This document shows positions 57,601-64,000 of a DNA stretch of 64,000 nucleotides, piece after piece. Position 1 is the stretch's first letter, and each line of letters begins with the position of its first letter. The position numbers were made by a program, and so were the translations under genes. Where the stretch lies: assembly GCA_007693595.1 (NCBI GenBank), contig REDI01000041.1:163939-227938 (forward strand). Direction: 5' to 3'. Below the pieces are notes generated by a model. It ran no database searches and was not told the DNA's origin. It was given only the letters and a program-made list of their open reading frames with translations. This stretch comes from Deltaproteobacteria bacterium (lineage in GTDB: Bacteria; Myxococcota_A; UBA796; GCA-2862545).

Positions 57601-58280
57601 AGCGAGACGACCTGGGCCTCGGGGTTGGGGTTGGAGATCCAGAGGAGGTCGGCGCCCTCGCCGCAGCTGGTCGACCGCAGGCCGTCGTAGCCCCAGGCGG
57701 CCCAGGATCCGTCGGTGGCCTCGCGGGCTCGGTCGGCGATGTCGCTGCTCAGGACTTCGACGGGGATCAGCTCGGTGGTGCCGTCGGCGTAGGTCCAGGT
57801 GAGCTCGAGGACACGAGTGCCGAGGTCGGAGCCTCGGACGAGCAGGTGGGCGCCGTCGACGAAGCTGACGGTGCCGGGGACGGGCAGCTCGGTGCCCGAG
57901 GGCAGGGCAGCCGCCGTACTCTGGAGGTGGTGCGGCCCGACGCGCATAGAGACGCCGTGCACATCGAGCAGATCGGGGCTGCTCAGCGCGGGATTCTGCT
58001 CGAGGGGTAGGCAGGAGTCGGTGCCGGCGAACCAGGTTGCATCGTCGTGTTCGAGCTGCAGTTCCCAGCTCAGATCGGTGAAGGGCGCGCGATACCAGGT
58101 ACCCGAGGCATCGACGACGTCGACGCGGTCGAGGCGCACGCCGGGGTCGGCGATCGTGTTGCTGCCAATCTCGGGGGTGGTGGGTGCGGCGCGCAGCTCC
58201 GGTGGCTCAGACGCGGACGCGGTAGACGCGGCCAGGATGAGCAGGAGGGATGGCGAAAGGACAGAAGCCGACCGGCGCAT
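48624..58280 (-). CDS. giant thrombospondin-type-3 repeat protein with MYXO-CTERM-like tail
   Basis: A 3218-residue secreted protein. The signal peptide is residues 1-24 (LSPSLLLILAASTASAS), and GGAAGG precedes the ATG. Residues 25-345 are beta-rich. A MopE-type metal-binding segment follows (RDCDDSNPDIFPGAPDICGD, near 370). From about 400 to 3150 there are some 70 repeats of 30-45 residues built on DxDGDGxPDxLDxDDDGD, each with Ca-binding Asp clusters, separated by spacers (PTRFELG). The last 32 residues, CACSSGANTPQ, a hydrophobic helix and RRRRRS, are MYXO-CTERM-like, as in Myxococcus TraA. It should form a long Ca-stiffened cell-surface fibre. A radical SAM gene is coupled downstream. Confidence 0.93.
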   Translation of the reverse strand: MRRSASVLSPSLLLILAASTASASEPPELRAAPTTPEIGSNTIADPGVRLDRVDVVDASGTWYRAPFTDLSWELQLEHDDATWFAGTDSCLPLEQNPALSSPDLLDVHGVSMRVGPHHLQSTAAALPSGTELPVPGTVSFVDGAHLLVRGSDLGTRVLELTWTYADGTTELIPVEVLSSDIADRAREATDGSWAAWGYDGLRSTSCGEGADLLWISNPNPEAQVVSLQIQTEAGLAGPLALSLASDRISVEDTFEFQGSWDPETSLDAGQNALWYQVSWREELNDGAIELFITCSDDDLHWQPETGPLSSFLGDDPSGTYLPTVCDGRFVRYRVVLTASFNESPVLEDVTFYYDLDEDGDGFGRYGLAGPRDCDDSNPDIFPGAPDICGDGIDSNCDGIGGPDGDEDGDGLTWRQEQALGTSDCEPNINVADRWTLRSETFDNPNGSFGLTQHWYVGPGGLGMVQSQANAGHHHAIRLIDYTPGGANQADRSSQSEQGTELGGFSFSSYDGCPEVAGSLDISQDSDGDGIPDVFEMDLELASGTLFCDPRDSDGDGVQDVFDVDDDNDSVLSAIEILEPGPGDFSTWMPFDFVAEVENISTNFGDPEAMISAIEAVRSMAPNANGNSQPNWLDLDDDGDGVPTLIEANDTNANGQANVSPTNTYTDDGRDKAWTVKFGFGPAPTPDLDSDGIPNHLDIDDDGDGILTATERVGSASIDTDEDGTPDYLDTDSDGDGVPDWIEGHDVTGDGLPDNEAASKDDNRNGLDDAYDPAMGGVAAVLPNSNSNGLPDYRDDDDDGDGVPTRFERGAGYIAGDAGTYRNTNGGSLVDYRDDDDDGDGVPTLFELGDDSVGLEGATSAAAFEAYAQDTDEDGTPDFLDDDDDGDGVPTAFELGDNLGDLAKAQTPEEFWQAARDTDDDGVPNFVDEDDDGDTIPTLLEIGDDPALDAATDAASFEAAARTYKDNTVPDFLNDDEDNDGVPTRWELHGSHEDLYSALDYDTFKSLAKDTDEDGTPDFLDEDDDGDLVKTIHEIGPSPDYSANSYASFTASLQNTDGPTEDVFGIPRIPDFLDNDDDGDSLLTSYELGDTWDYEDQKTAKDSDNDGIPDYLDPDDDGDGVPTLFEVNGDPTNPTDGSEVDSALVDPEGTLQYLSGDDDGDGILTKYELPGPVPTHFTNRGQLIDWARAGLDSDGDNFPDFIDPDDDGDSVPTRLEFESTPPTDVADRAAFIAWATSDLDSDSDGVPDFLDDDDDGDTIPTRVEISSTSPASFSSRSAFLNAEVNTDKDEELATGSLLRPDFIDPDDDGDGILTRFELPGELPKLSNRAALIDWAKSSGGDFDGDGNPDFLDFDDDDDGVPTRFELGNTYSQSSDTGARRTTSGVRDHLNPDDDDDGVPTRFEIGGYSYSAGDPLVAFVMAIPDTDSNELPDYRDNDDDGDTIPTYLEIGDEYDPSDNSGVLLTAAGEPQYLDDDEDNDGVPTRWELGDKANLSAADRESFLSSLRDTDNDDVVDYLDEDDDGDDVKTVHEIGSPNYAATTLIDFFNSLQNTDKAAETARGMTGLNRMPDYLDNDDDGDSLLTSAELGPEWVYADQATARDTNENGTPDYLDPDDDGDGIPTLIEVDGDPDDPTDGSDAPKAAGDDPNYLSEDDDGDGILTRYELGFDLANYTFTTLEQLNSDARNTDVAIESRFGKDPTPDYLDPDDDGDSIPTRLEADGVSDPADAPISFGETPDYLSVDDDGDGVPTRFEILGPVPESFSSRAELIDWALNTTLEGDPDFLNPDDDGDGVLTIHELGDANSSVTDREAFVASAQNTDSATEELFSLDALPDYLDSDDDGDTIPTRLETGGANNPANAVRTSGDTPDYLNDDDDGDGVPTRFELGEDVPLTLTNRGDLVSWATDKLDTDGDGVPNFLDDDDDGDSVPTRFEIDAYTNPSAAGRAAFEAGAPNSDEDYPSAPGYSEAPDYLDHDDDGDGVRTRFELGSSAALASAETRADFLAAARNSDNLDLPDFLDVDDDDDGIYTWFELSEDYDADTNSPVLDTDGDGVPNYRDNDDDGDTIPTRLELGDSYNKETGEGAINSDAFFTFSDDIPDYLDDDDDNDLVPTRFEVVGADFGAADRSAFLASVPNTGPDAANYINPDDDGDSVLTRYELGPNPDFGATDLATFRASLQNTDVKWEDEGAEVPDYLDDDDDGDNIPTIDEEPDPNGDGNPEDARVTTPPIPDYLNPDDDGDGVYTKFEIGRDTDGDGIVDHLDPDDDGDGILTRNELGSSYEAETNENARNTDAATEPTFGKDPLVDFLDPDDDGDTVLTKHELGEGFDPEANGPFLDTDKDGVPDHLDLDDDGDRVWTRYEVGSSYNAEAHTDLRDTDEDGIANYLDNDDDGDHVLTTFELGSEYNEVKGENAQDTDGDTTVDYLDPDDDGDTVLTMHELGSAYDQQTHVGARDTDKNTVPDYLDRDDDGDTVLTRFEVGDSYVPLDHTNLLDTDLDTVPNYLDPDDDGDTVLTANELHPSYNPETHSPLLDTDEDNQPNHVDRDDDGDGILTRFEVGQAYSPTVHGPLRDTDGDTFPDYLDSDDDNDGVPTFYERGGNYDMETHANLLNTIPSTPVDYRNPDDDNDNVPTMDELGEAYDPSTHTGWLDTDKDTVPNYIDVDDDGDGFLTRDEAYDERGRRVPGGNPQLSDFDGDGTPDYLDSDDDDDGVATICEFNLAASLGIGYLDRFNHRNTDTDDDGISDLQEWDYLAFINEEEYDCENPQDWDEDGTPDVFDVDDDGDGILTIVEGDRDDDQVPPVDGHCSEVDWGGATCTDPSKDDAGNWIDHPDVFDERPDLGIVLPNYLDLDSDGDTRPDIVEGVGDDDNDGIPNYRDCDDCDGCDGDSDGDGIPNCVERDVLQSDPRSADTDGDGVRDTYEARRVTAVIWEPIDTDGDGVFDINDVDDDGDGVLTRYELTEDGTPLPEGNPEFAKDTDDDTIPDYLDDDDDGDLIPTAIELGPDYVTTDPACGPADHLCRLAQDSDCDGIPDFLDFEDQDGPCGDMDGDGLENSFEVDIGSDPFSTDSDGDGVPDDLEVDFSTDPPTLIDTDGDGVPDILDEDDDGDGILTRTEGAFDVDQDGVPNYLDLDSNGDGIPDSEYGEFEDTDGDGIPDYLDLNDMTDFGIDCNDPAEWNSYDCPPREEEAPCACSSGANTPQGFGLAGLFFAGLMMLRRRRRS
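48800..57215 (-). repeat. long Asp-codon repeat array (TSP3 repeats)
   Basis: The region is dominated by GAC-rich, 3-base-periodic sequence (GACGACGACGGCGAC and variants). Because GTC is so common on the other strand, very long false reading frames appear on the plus strand. Near-identical unit groups, such as the one at residues about 1450-1750, point to duplication of multi-repeat blocks. Confidence 0.85.
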
Positions 58281-58398
58281 GGGCCTTCCTTTTCGAAGGG
58301 TTCGGGCGTCGCAGCTCAGGTGTCGCTGGGACTGGCGACCCGCATACTAGCACCCCCTCGACGCGGATCGAAGGGGGATGTGGAAATAGGCTACCGCG

Positions 58399-58417
58399 AG
58401 GGGCTGAGTCAGCCCCT
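58399..58417. terminator. hairpin between the carboxylase operon and the giant gene
   Basis: AGGGGCT-GAGTC-AGCCCCT, a perfect 7-bp stem, lies in the 287-bp gap. For the minus-strand operon ending at 58568 it sits 150 bases downstream and before the giant gene's promoter region, so a terminator is reasonable. No T-tract. A TAGTAT element at 58349-58344 is a possible -10 of the giant gene. The rest of the gap shows nothing else. Confidence 0.4.
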
Positions 58418-58567
58418 AGGGACGCGCAGAGGCTAGCGTATCTACGCCCGTAGATCGAGGGGCCGAGGGGGAGGGGGCCCGATCTTTCCGCGCTCAGCGA
58501 GCATTGGAGCGGACCAGCCCCTCAGGGTCGTTCGTGGCGCACGGGGGTTGCGCGTGGCGCGCGTGGC

Positions 58568-59086
58568 TCATCGGGGGGTGTGGAGACGCCGGATGTGATC
58601 GGCGAAGGCGCGCAGATGGCTGGGGCGCAGCGGCGCGCCGAGGTGCAGATCCGCCACGCCACGCCGCCCGCGCAGGATCAAGCGATCGTCCGTGAGCTCG
58701 ACCTCGCGGAGCTCGCGCCAGCGCAGGGTCTTGCGGTCGAGGGTGATGCCGCGCGGGTCGAGGGAGAGCGTTCGATTCGCCTCGATCGGTATGGAGGACA
58801 GGAAGAGCGTGACCAGGGGGATCCCGAACAGCGGCAGGATCGGCACCCAGTACGCGACGAGACCAGGGTAGGGGTTGGACGTAGACCACAGCAGGCCGAA
58901 CCAGAGGGCTTCGGTGAAGCACCACAAGCCGATCGAGATCAGACCGGCCTTCCAGGACCAGTGAATCCGCTGCGCCGAGACGCTGTGGTGGCGCTCCTTC
59001 CAGGTCCAGCGCGCGCCGTTTACCCCGCTCTCGACGAGATCGGGCTCCTGCACGAGGACCCGCGGCTTTTGGCGCCGCTCAGGCAT
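58568..59086 (-). CDS. membrane protein with two N-terminal helices and PH-like domain
   Basis: A 172-residue protein. Residues about 48-66 (AGLISIGLWCFTEALWFGLL) and 77-100 (LVAYWVPILPLFGIPLVTLF) are membrane helices. The remainder (LSLDPRGITLDRKTLRWREL, TDDRLILRGRRG) is a small beta domain like the PH-like domains that follow such helix pairs. The ATG overlaps the end of the biotin carboxylase gene by eight bases. Function unknown; there is no evident metabolic connection to the carboxylase. Confidence 0.8.
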   Translation of the reverse strand: MPERRQKPRVLVQEPDLVESGVNGARWTWKERHHSVSAQRIHWSWKAGLISIGLWCFTEALWFGLLWSTSNPYPGLVAYWVPILPLFGIPLVTLFLSSIPIEANRTLSLDPRGITLDRKTLRWRELREVELTDDRLILRGRRGVADLHLGAPLRPSHLRAFADHIRRLHTPR

Positions 59087-61064
59087 CGCTCAGTCGCACG
59101 AGCACTTCGCCCTCGGCCACCGCCTGCCCGACCGAGGCGCGCAGGACCTCGACGATGCCCGCCTGGTCCGCCTTCACGGCGTGCTCCATCTTCATCGCTT
59201 CGAGGACGAGCAGGACCTGCCCTTGCTCGACCCTGTCGCCCTCGGCCACCCTCACCGCGACCACGGTTCCCGGCGTGGTGGCGGTGAGGGTGCCGGGCTC
59301 GGCCTGAGCGACTTGGGGGGCGGGCAAGCGCGGCTCGAGCTTCACCATGGCTTCGCCCCCTCCCCCGAGGTGGACGTAGACCAAGGTGCCGTCCTGGATG
59401 GCCCCCCCCTCGCGGGTGGCGACGCGCCAGCGGGCGAGGATGCCGTCGCGCTCCACCCGTAGCTGGTCACCGCGCTGTTCGAGGAGACGCACGGTGGAGG
59501 TGGTGCGCTCGCCCTCGATGGTCGCGGTGAGCTCGAGGGTGTCGGACCCCCTCGCCCGCCAGGTGACCTCGGCGGTCTGGCCGAAGCTCGTGTAGAGGTC
59601 TCGCTGGATCGCGGGGCCTCGGAGCCGAAAGCCCGCGGGTGCGGGCGGGCTTCGGCGGGCCCAGCCCGCCACGGCCGCGGCGATGGCTCCCTCGGCGAGG
59701 TGGATCGGCGGGGCGATGGGCAAGCCGTTTTCTTGGAGGAAGCGGGTATGGAGGTCGCCCGCGGCCCAGGCTGGGCAGCGAAGGATCTGCTTGAGCAGGG
59801 CTAGGTTGTTGACGGGCCCAGGAAGCCAGGTCTGTTCCAGGGCGCGTCGCAGGCGGCGGGTCGCGACGGTGCGGTTCGGTCCGAACGCGAGGATCTTTGC
59901 GACCAGGCTGTCGTAGTGGGGGGAGATCTCATCGCCTGCAGCGTAGCCTGCGTCGACGCGGATCCCCGGACCGCAGGGCTGATCGAAGCGGATCAGGGTG
60001 CCGGTGCCAGGCAGGTGATCCCTCATGGGGTCTTCGGCGCACAGCCGAACCTCGATGGCGTGACCCGTGAGCGGGATCTGCTCTTGGTGCAGGGGGAGGG
60101 GCTCTCCTTGTGCGATCGCGAGCTGCCAGGCCACCAGATCCTGTCCGGTCACCAGCTCCGTGACCGGGTGCTCGACCTGCAACCGGGCGTTGACCTCGAG
60201 GAACCAGAAGGTCCCGTCGGGCTCGACGATGAACTCGACGGTGCCCGCGCCGACGTAGCCGACCGCCTTGGCGATGGTGGTGGCGGCGTGGCCGAGGTTC
60301 GTACGGAGCGTTGGGTTCACCGCGGGGCTTGGAGCTTCTTCGACGATCTTCTGGTAGCGGCGCTGAATGCTGCACTCGCGCTCGCCCAGATGCACGACTC
60401 GGCCGTGGGTGTCGCCGAAGATCTGCACCTCGATGTGGCGAGCGATCGGTACGAAGCGCTCGATCAACACCCGGTCGTCGCCGAAGGCGGAGCCGGCTTC
60501 GCGCCGGGCGGCGGCCAGGGCATCGTGCAGCTCTTCGGGGGCGTCTACGCGCCGCATGCCTCGGCCGCCCCCCCCTGCGACGGCTTTGATCAACAGTGGA
60601 TAGCCGATCCTCTCCGCGGCTGCGACGATGGCGGCGGCGTCGGCCCCTTCGAGGTCCTCGCCGGGGAGGACCGGCACGCCGTGCGCCTGGGCCAAGGCAC
60701 GCGCCTGCGCTTTGTCGGCCACGGCGCGCATGGCTTGGGGCGGGGGGCCGACCCAGATCAGCCCCGCCTCGGTGACCGCCCGCGCGAAGTCTGGGTTCTC
60801 GGATAATAGCCCGTAGCCCGGGTGGATCGCATCGGCGCCCAGCCGGCGCGCCGCGTCGAGGATGCGGTAGGGGTCGAGGTAGCTACCGCCAACGGGGCCC
60901 TCACCGATGCAGATGGCCGCGTCGGCTTCGAGCACATGGGGAAGACCCTCGTCGACCCGAGAGTAGACGGCGAGGGCACGGATCCCGAGGTCGCGGGCCG
61001 TGCGTAGGATCCGCCGCGCGATCTCTCCGCGGTTGGCGACGAGCAGGGCGTCGATCTGAGCCAA
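59079..61064 (-). CDS. acyl-CoA carboxylase, biotin carboxylase/BCCP subunit
   Basis: About 661 residues from TTG at 61064, with AGGAG six bases upstream; the longer frame overlaps the preceding gene. Biotin carboxylase: LLVANRGEIARRILRTA, ADAIHPGYGLLSEN, KAVAGGGGRGMRRV, HIEVQIFGD and FLEVNARLQVEHPVTELVTG. The C-terminal domain has the biotin site EAMKMEH about 30 residues before the end. The middle linker (residues about 445-580) resembles the BT domain of propionyl- or methylcrotonyl-CoA carboxylases. It follows the carboxyltransferase gene. The acyl-CoA substrate (methylcrotonyl, geranyl or propionyl) is not decided. Confidence 0.92.
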   Translation of the reverse strand: MAQIDALLVANRGEIARRILRTARDLGIRALAVYSRVDEGLPHVLEADAAICIGEGPVGGSYLDPYRILDAARRLGADAIHPGYGLLSENPDFARAVTEAGLIWVGPPPQAMRAVADKAQARALAQAHGVPVLPGEDLEGADAAAIVAAAERIGYPLLIKAVAGGGGRGMRRVDAPEELHDALAAARREAGSAFGDDRVLIERFVPIARHIEVQIFGDTHGRVVHLGERECSIQRRYQKIVEEAPSPAVNPTLRTNLGHAATTIAKAVGYVGAGTVEFIVEPDGTFWFLEVNARLQVEHPVTELVTGQDLVAWQLAIAQGEPLPLHQEQIPLTGHAIEVRLCAEDPMRDHLPGTGTLIRFDQPCGPGIRVDAGYAAGDEISPHYDSLVAKILAFGPNRTVATRRLRRALEQTWLPGPVNNLALLKQILRCPAWAAGDLHTRFLQENGLPIAPPIHLAEGAIAAAVAGWARRSPPAPAGFRLRGPAIQRDLYTSFGQTAEVTWRARGSDTLELTATIEGERTTSTVRLLEQRGDQLRVERDGILARWRVATREGGAIQDGTLVYVHLGGGGEAMVKLEPRLPAPQVAQAEPGTLTATTPGTVVAVRVAEGDRVEQGQVLLVLEAMKMEHAVKADQAGIVEVLRASVGQAVAEGEVLVRLSDA

Positions 61065-61070
61065 GGTTCG

Positions 61071-61075
61071 CTCCT
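61071..61075 (-). promoter_or_regulatory. ribosome binding site for the TTG start of the biotin carboxylase
   Basis: AGGAG on the minus strand lies six bases before TTG at 61064. It supports this unusual start, directly before LLVANRGEIA of the family. Confidence 0.6.
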
Positions 61076-61084
61076 GAGTCGAGG

Positions 61085-62683
61085 TCAGTGTCGGAAGGTA
61101 CCCCAGGCGCTCGTGCCGGACACGGGCGCGCTGTGGACGGCAGAGAGGGCGAGGCTGAGCACGGTTCGGGTGTCGCGAGGATCGATGACGCCGTCGTCGA
61201 AGAGGCGGCCGGTGGCCTGCCAGCACGAGGACTCGTTCTCGATCTTGCCGGCCAACATCTGCTTCATCATCGTGAGCTGCTCTTCGTTGACGGGCACCCC
61301 CTTCTTGGCGGCGGCCTGACGCTTGACCAGATCGATCACCCCGGCGAGCTGCTCGGCGCCCATGACGGCGATCTTGTGGTTGGGCCAGGTGAACAGGAAG
61401 CGTGGCTCGTAGGCGCGCCCCATCATGGCGTAGTTGCCTGCGCCATAGCTGCCGCCCACCATGAGGGTGATCGCCGGCACAGTGCTGTTCGATACCGCGT
61501 TGATCAGCTTGGAACCCGCTTTGATGATTCCTCTGGCCTCGGCGTCGGCGCCGACCATGAAGCCGGTGATGTTCTGTAGGAAGAGGAGCGGGGTGTCGGT
61601 CTGGTTGCAGAGCTGGATGAACTGTGCGCCTTTCTCGGCGCTCTCGCTGAACAGGACGCCGTTGTTGCCCAGGATGCCGACTCGGTAGCCCGAGATCTCA
61701 GCCCAGCCACACACCAACGTACTGCCGTAGAGGGGCTTGAACTCAAGAAAGCGACTGCCATCGACGATACGCGCCAAGACCTCGCGCACCTCGAAGGGGA
61801 CCTTGAGGTCGGCGCTGGCGATCCCGAGCAGCTCATGGGGGTCGTAGAGGGGCTCGTCGGCGGGGCCCGTGGGGGCGGGGCCTTCTTTTCGCCAGCCCAG
61901 CCTGCCGACGAGCTCTCGGCCGATTCGGATCGCGTCGGCCTCGTCTTGGGCGAGGAAGTCGCTGACCCCACTCCTTTTGCTGTGGAGGTCGGCCCCGCCG
62001 AGGGTCTCGTCGTCGACGATCTCGCCAGTGGCCATCTTGACCAGGGGCGGACCGGCCAGATACATGTAGGCCGCCTCTTTCACCATGACGGTATAGTCTG
62101 ACATACCCGGAATATAGGCCCCTCCTGCGGTGCTCGATCCAAAGACCAGCGAGATGGTGGGCAGGCGATCGCGGGAGCGGCGGGTGATGTCGCGAAAGCC
62201 CTGGCCTCCGGGTACGAAGATGTCGGCCTGGTTGGGCAGATCTGCGCCGGCGCTCTCGATGAGCTGGACGCTCGGCAGCCGGTTCTGCTCTGCGATCTGG
62301 CTGAGCCGGGCGGCTTTTCGCACGCCGATCGCCCCGATGGCCCCGCCTTGGACCGTGGCTTCGCTCGCGGTGATCAAGCACTCGACCCCCTCGACCCGCC
62401 CGATGCCGCTCACGGCCGCCCCACCGGGGACCTGACCCTTCTCGTGGAGGCCCGCGAGCGCGCAGAGCTCTAGGAAGGGGCTGTCGCGATCCAGGAGCAG
62501 GTCGATCCGCTGACGCGGTAGCAGCTTGCCGCGCTGGAGGTGCCGCTGGGTGTAGCGCTCGCCCCCGCCGGCGATCGCCTTGTCGAGATGCTTGTGGAGC
62601 TGCTTGACGCCCAGGAGGTTTGCCTGCACGTTGTGTTGAAAGGTTGGATCGCGGGGATCGATCCGGCTGAGGATGGGCTGCAC
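61085..62683 (-). CDS. acyl-CoA carboxylase, carboxyltransferase beta subunit
   Basis: A 532-residue protein starting at GTG, with GGAG eight bases upstream. [60 protein letters not shown], and [20 protein letters not shown] match methylcrotonyl-/geranyl-CoA-type carboxyltransferases, in which both half-domains are in one chain. The MCC-type rather than acetyl-CoA type is favoured by the [14 protein letters not shown] segment. It lies between the BKACE gene (4-nt gap) and the biotin carboxylase gene (20-nt gap), so these form one operon. Confidence 0.92.
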   Translation of the reverse strand: MQPILSRIDPRDPTFQHNVQANLLGVKQLHKHLDKAIAGGGERYTQRHLQRGKLLPRQRIDLLLDRDSPFLELCALAGLHEKGQVPGGAAVSGIGRVEGVECLITASEATVQGGAIGAIGVRKAARLSQIAEQNRLPSVQLIESAGADLPNQADIFVPGGQGFRDITRRSRDRLPTISLVFGSSTAGGAYIPGMSDYTVMVKEAAYMYLAGPPLVKMATGEIVDDETLGGADLHSKRSGVSDFLAQDEADAIRIGRELVGRLGWRKEGPAPTGPADEPLYDPHELLGIASADLKVPFEVREVLARIVDGSRFLEFKPLYGSTLVCGWAEISGYRVGILGNNGVLFSESAEKGAQFIQLCNQTDTPLLFLQNITGFMVGADAEARGIIKAGSKLINAVSNSTVPAITLMVGGSYGAGNYAMMGRAYEPRFLFTWPNHKIAVMGAEQLAGVIDLVKRQAAAKKGVPVNEEQLTMMKQMLAGKIENESSCWQATGRLFDDGVIDPRDTRTVLSLALSAVHSAPVSGTSAWGTFRH

Positions 62684-62687
62684 GGCG

Positions 62688-63560
62688 TTACTCCAGGTCG
62701 AGTCCGTAGGCGGCGCGGGTCTGTTCGAGGGTGGCGGGTTCCCGGCCGACTTCGCGCACGAGGGCCGCTAGGGCCTCGACGAGAGGGCCGTTGCTGTCGG
62801 CCTTGTCGCCGCTTGGGAGGTAGAAGGTATCTTCGAGGCCGGTTCGCACGTCGCCGCCGAGCTCGGCCATGCGGCGGTGGACGTCCCAGACCTCGGTGCG
62901 CCCGATGACGATGCTCTGACAGTGCGCGCTCTGGGGGGCTTCGGAGAGCAAGATGGGGAGAAGATCGGTACGAGCGGGCATGCCGCTGGCGACCCCCATG
63001 ACGAAGGAGAGGTGGAAGGGCGCTCGCGCGAGGCCGGCCTGGCGGAAGAGCTCGACCGAACGCACGATGCCTGTGTCGAAGCACTCGAACTCGGGCACCG
63101 CGCCGACCTCGGCCATGACCTTGAGGAAGCGCTCGATCTTGTCGACCGGGTTGTCGAAGACCATGGGGGGCCAGGCCCAGCGACCGTCGCGCCGGGTCTT
63201 GAGGTAGTTCAAGGTGCCGGCGTTCATGGCAGCGATCTCGGGCTTGATCGCACGCAGGGTCTCGGCAGGACCCGAGATGTCGGGGCCGATCACGCCGGTG
63301 GAGCAGTTGATCAGCACGCCGGGGGCCTGCTCGCGGATGGCGGTGACGATCTGCGCGCAGGTCTTCGGGTCCCAGGTGGGCAGGTGGCCGAGCCCAGGTT
63401 CCTGCCTGCGGAAATGGACGTGTACGACCGTCGCGCCGGCGTCCTGTGCGCGCCGGGCCTCGGCCGCCATCTGCTCGGGGGTGACCGGGACGGGGTAGCG
63501 CTTGGGATCGGTGAGCACGCCGTTGAGGGCAGCGGTGAGGATACAAGGCTGAGATGACAC
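62688..63560 (-). CDS. BKACE family (beta-keto acid cleavage) enzyme
   Basis: A 290-residue TIM-barrel protein starting at GTG, with GGAGG upstream. [11 protein letters not shown] provides the two zinc His, [20 protein letters not shown] the phosphate-binding N-terminal part, and [13 protein letters not shown] the conserved loop of the BKACE (DUF849) family. Members cleave a beta-keto acid with acetyl-CoA, giving acetoacetate and a new acyl-CoA (for example 3-keto-5-aminohexanoate cleavage). First gene of the carboxylase operon. The specific keto acid is unknown. Confidence 0.9.
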   Translation of the reverse strand: MSSQPCILTAALNGVLTDPKRYPVPVTPEQMAAEARRAQDAGATVVHVHFRRQEPGLGHLPTWDPKTCAQIVTAIREQAPGVLINCSTGVIGPDISGPAETLRAIKPEIAAMNAGTLNYLKTRRDGRWAWPPMVFDNPVDKIERFLKVMAEVGAVPEFECFDTGIVRSVELFRQAGLARAPFHLSFVMGVASGMPARTDLLPILLSEAPQSAHCQSIVIGRTEVWDVHRRMAELGGDVRTGLEDTFYLPSGDKADSNGPLVEALAALVREVGREPATLEQTRAAYGLDLE

Positions 63561-63584
63561 GTCGACCTCCAGAGGCAGGGCTTA

Positions 63585-63602
63585 CCATACGGTAGCGTAT
63601 GG
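63585..63602. promoter_or_regulatory. perfect 7-bp inverted repeat, candidate operator
   Basis: CCATACG-GTAG-CGTATGG lies 25 bases upstream of the first codon of the BKACE/carboxylase operon. Its size and symmetry fit a TetR- or GntR-type repressor controlling acyl-CoA catabolism. The bound regulator is unknown. Confidence 0.5.
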
Positions 63603-63781
63603 CGCCACCCCTCTCCCGCGCCAGCCACCCGGTCTGACCCTGTACGTGAGCGGCCCAGCCCGGCGCGGAGCCGTGGCTTCTCGAGGCCGAGGGAGGACGC
63701 CTGTGAGGCACGCGAGGGGCGAAACGACCACGCGCAGGACGCACGAGGCCAGAGGGTCGACGGGAGGGGTCCCGACAGCCC

Positions 63782-64000
63782 CTAGCAGCCGTCGGAGTTG
63801 GTGCGCACCCCGTTGTCGCCGCGGTCGCCGGGGCTTGAGCCGCCCGAGCCACCGCCGGCCGTGGAGATCGAGGTGCCCACCAGCCCGCTGACGCTGGTGC
63901 TCCCCCGACACACGACGCCGATGCTCGGCCCGCCGCCGCCGCCGCCGCCGTGGCCGCCGTTTCCGCCCTTGCCGGCGCGGCGGTCCTCGGTGGCGACGCC
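63782..64000 (-). CDS. glycine-rich protein, C-terminus only
   Basis: The reverse frame from the right edge ends at TAG (63784-63782) with 72 residues in view. It holds AGKGGNGGHGGGGGGPSIG and later AGGGSGGSSPGDRGDNG, ending SDGC. Such Gly-Gly-X repeats with a Cys (VVCRGS) are found at the C-terminus of large surface proteins in myxobacteria. Start and size lie outside the window. The stop is 222 bp before the BKACE start on the same strand. Confidence 0.7.
   Translation of the reverse strand, partial: GVATEDRRAGKGGNGGHGGGGGGGPSIGVVCRGSTSVSGLVGTSISTAGGGSGGSSPGDRGDNGVRTNSDGC

Noticed and set aside
48690..58010. Very long plus-strand open frames (834, 1071 and 941 codons) opposite the giant gene
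   Set aside because: They are mirrors of the GAC-rich repeat coding on the minus strand, giving monotonous Val/Glu/Gly text, without RBS or recognisable domains.
63582..63911. Minus-strand 109-codon frame at the right edge
   Set aside because: It is out of frame with the Gly-rich C-terminus and gives only Arg-rich text.

Overview
The window is GC-rich, densely coded on both strands, and most likely comes from a Myxococcota (myxobacterial or 'deltaproteobacterial') chromosome. The reasons are the abundance of secreted lipoproteins, a MYXO-CTERM-like C-terminal sorting tail on a giant calcium-repeat protein, a glycine-rich surface protein at the right edge, a phage-tail-tube protein of the extracellular contractile injection system (eCIS) type, and a futalosine-pathway-like hydrolase that hints at menaquinone use. 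Taxonomy is inferred from this gene content only. I saw no rRNA, tRNA, CRISPR array, integrase or transposase.

Layout. 1-4864 (minus): a run of exonuclease, OmpA-type lipoprotein, a large protein resembling GTPase-associated protein 1, and a DUF790/Bax1-like nuclease cut by the left edge. 4944-15395: housekeeping and envelope genes (futalosine hydrolase-like enzyme, TetR regulator, peroxiredoxin, RecQ, ScsB/DsbD-type reductase, DUF6165 protein, sodium/solute symporter, metzincin-like lipoprotein with a small secreted partner). 15426-19459: AidB-like acyl-CoA dehydrogenase and two divergent M14-like zinc peptidases. 19688-24288: a 1306-residue repeat protein without signal peptide, followed by a cysteine-rich Sel1 lipoprotein. 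24352-32755: hpt, a TetR regulator, infA, tgt, a tail-anchored pseudokinase-like protein, a 75-residue protein and clpB. 32893-41130: mainly secreted proteins (haem peroxidase, SGNH hydrolase, dihaem cytochrome plus beta-helix pair, three lipoprotein or secreted unknowns) ending with a tail-tube/OmpA fusion. 41319-46468: an SDR oxidoreductase, a PBP4-type peptidase with a long extra domain, an Asp-rich/Cys-rich lipoprotein, and a purple-acid-phosphatase-like lipoprotein. 46494-58280 (minus): a four-gene unit read giant thrombospondin-type-3 repeat protein, membrane-anchored radical SAM protein, then two small membrane proteins, with every junction overlapping by four bases. 58568-63560 (minus): an acyl-CoA catabolic operon of BKACE enzyme, carboxyltransferase, biotin carboxylase/BCCP and a membrane protein, with a perfect inverted repeat upstream. 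The right edge holds the C-terminus of a Gly-rich protein.

The most noteworthy items are the tail-tube/OmpA fusion, the possible cargo-like 1306-residue protein, and the giant repeat protein translationally coupled to a radical SAM enzyme. Start codons were moved from the longest frame to better-supported sites where an RBS, family start or signal peptide favoured this. All family calls come from reading motifs by eye, without database searches.
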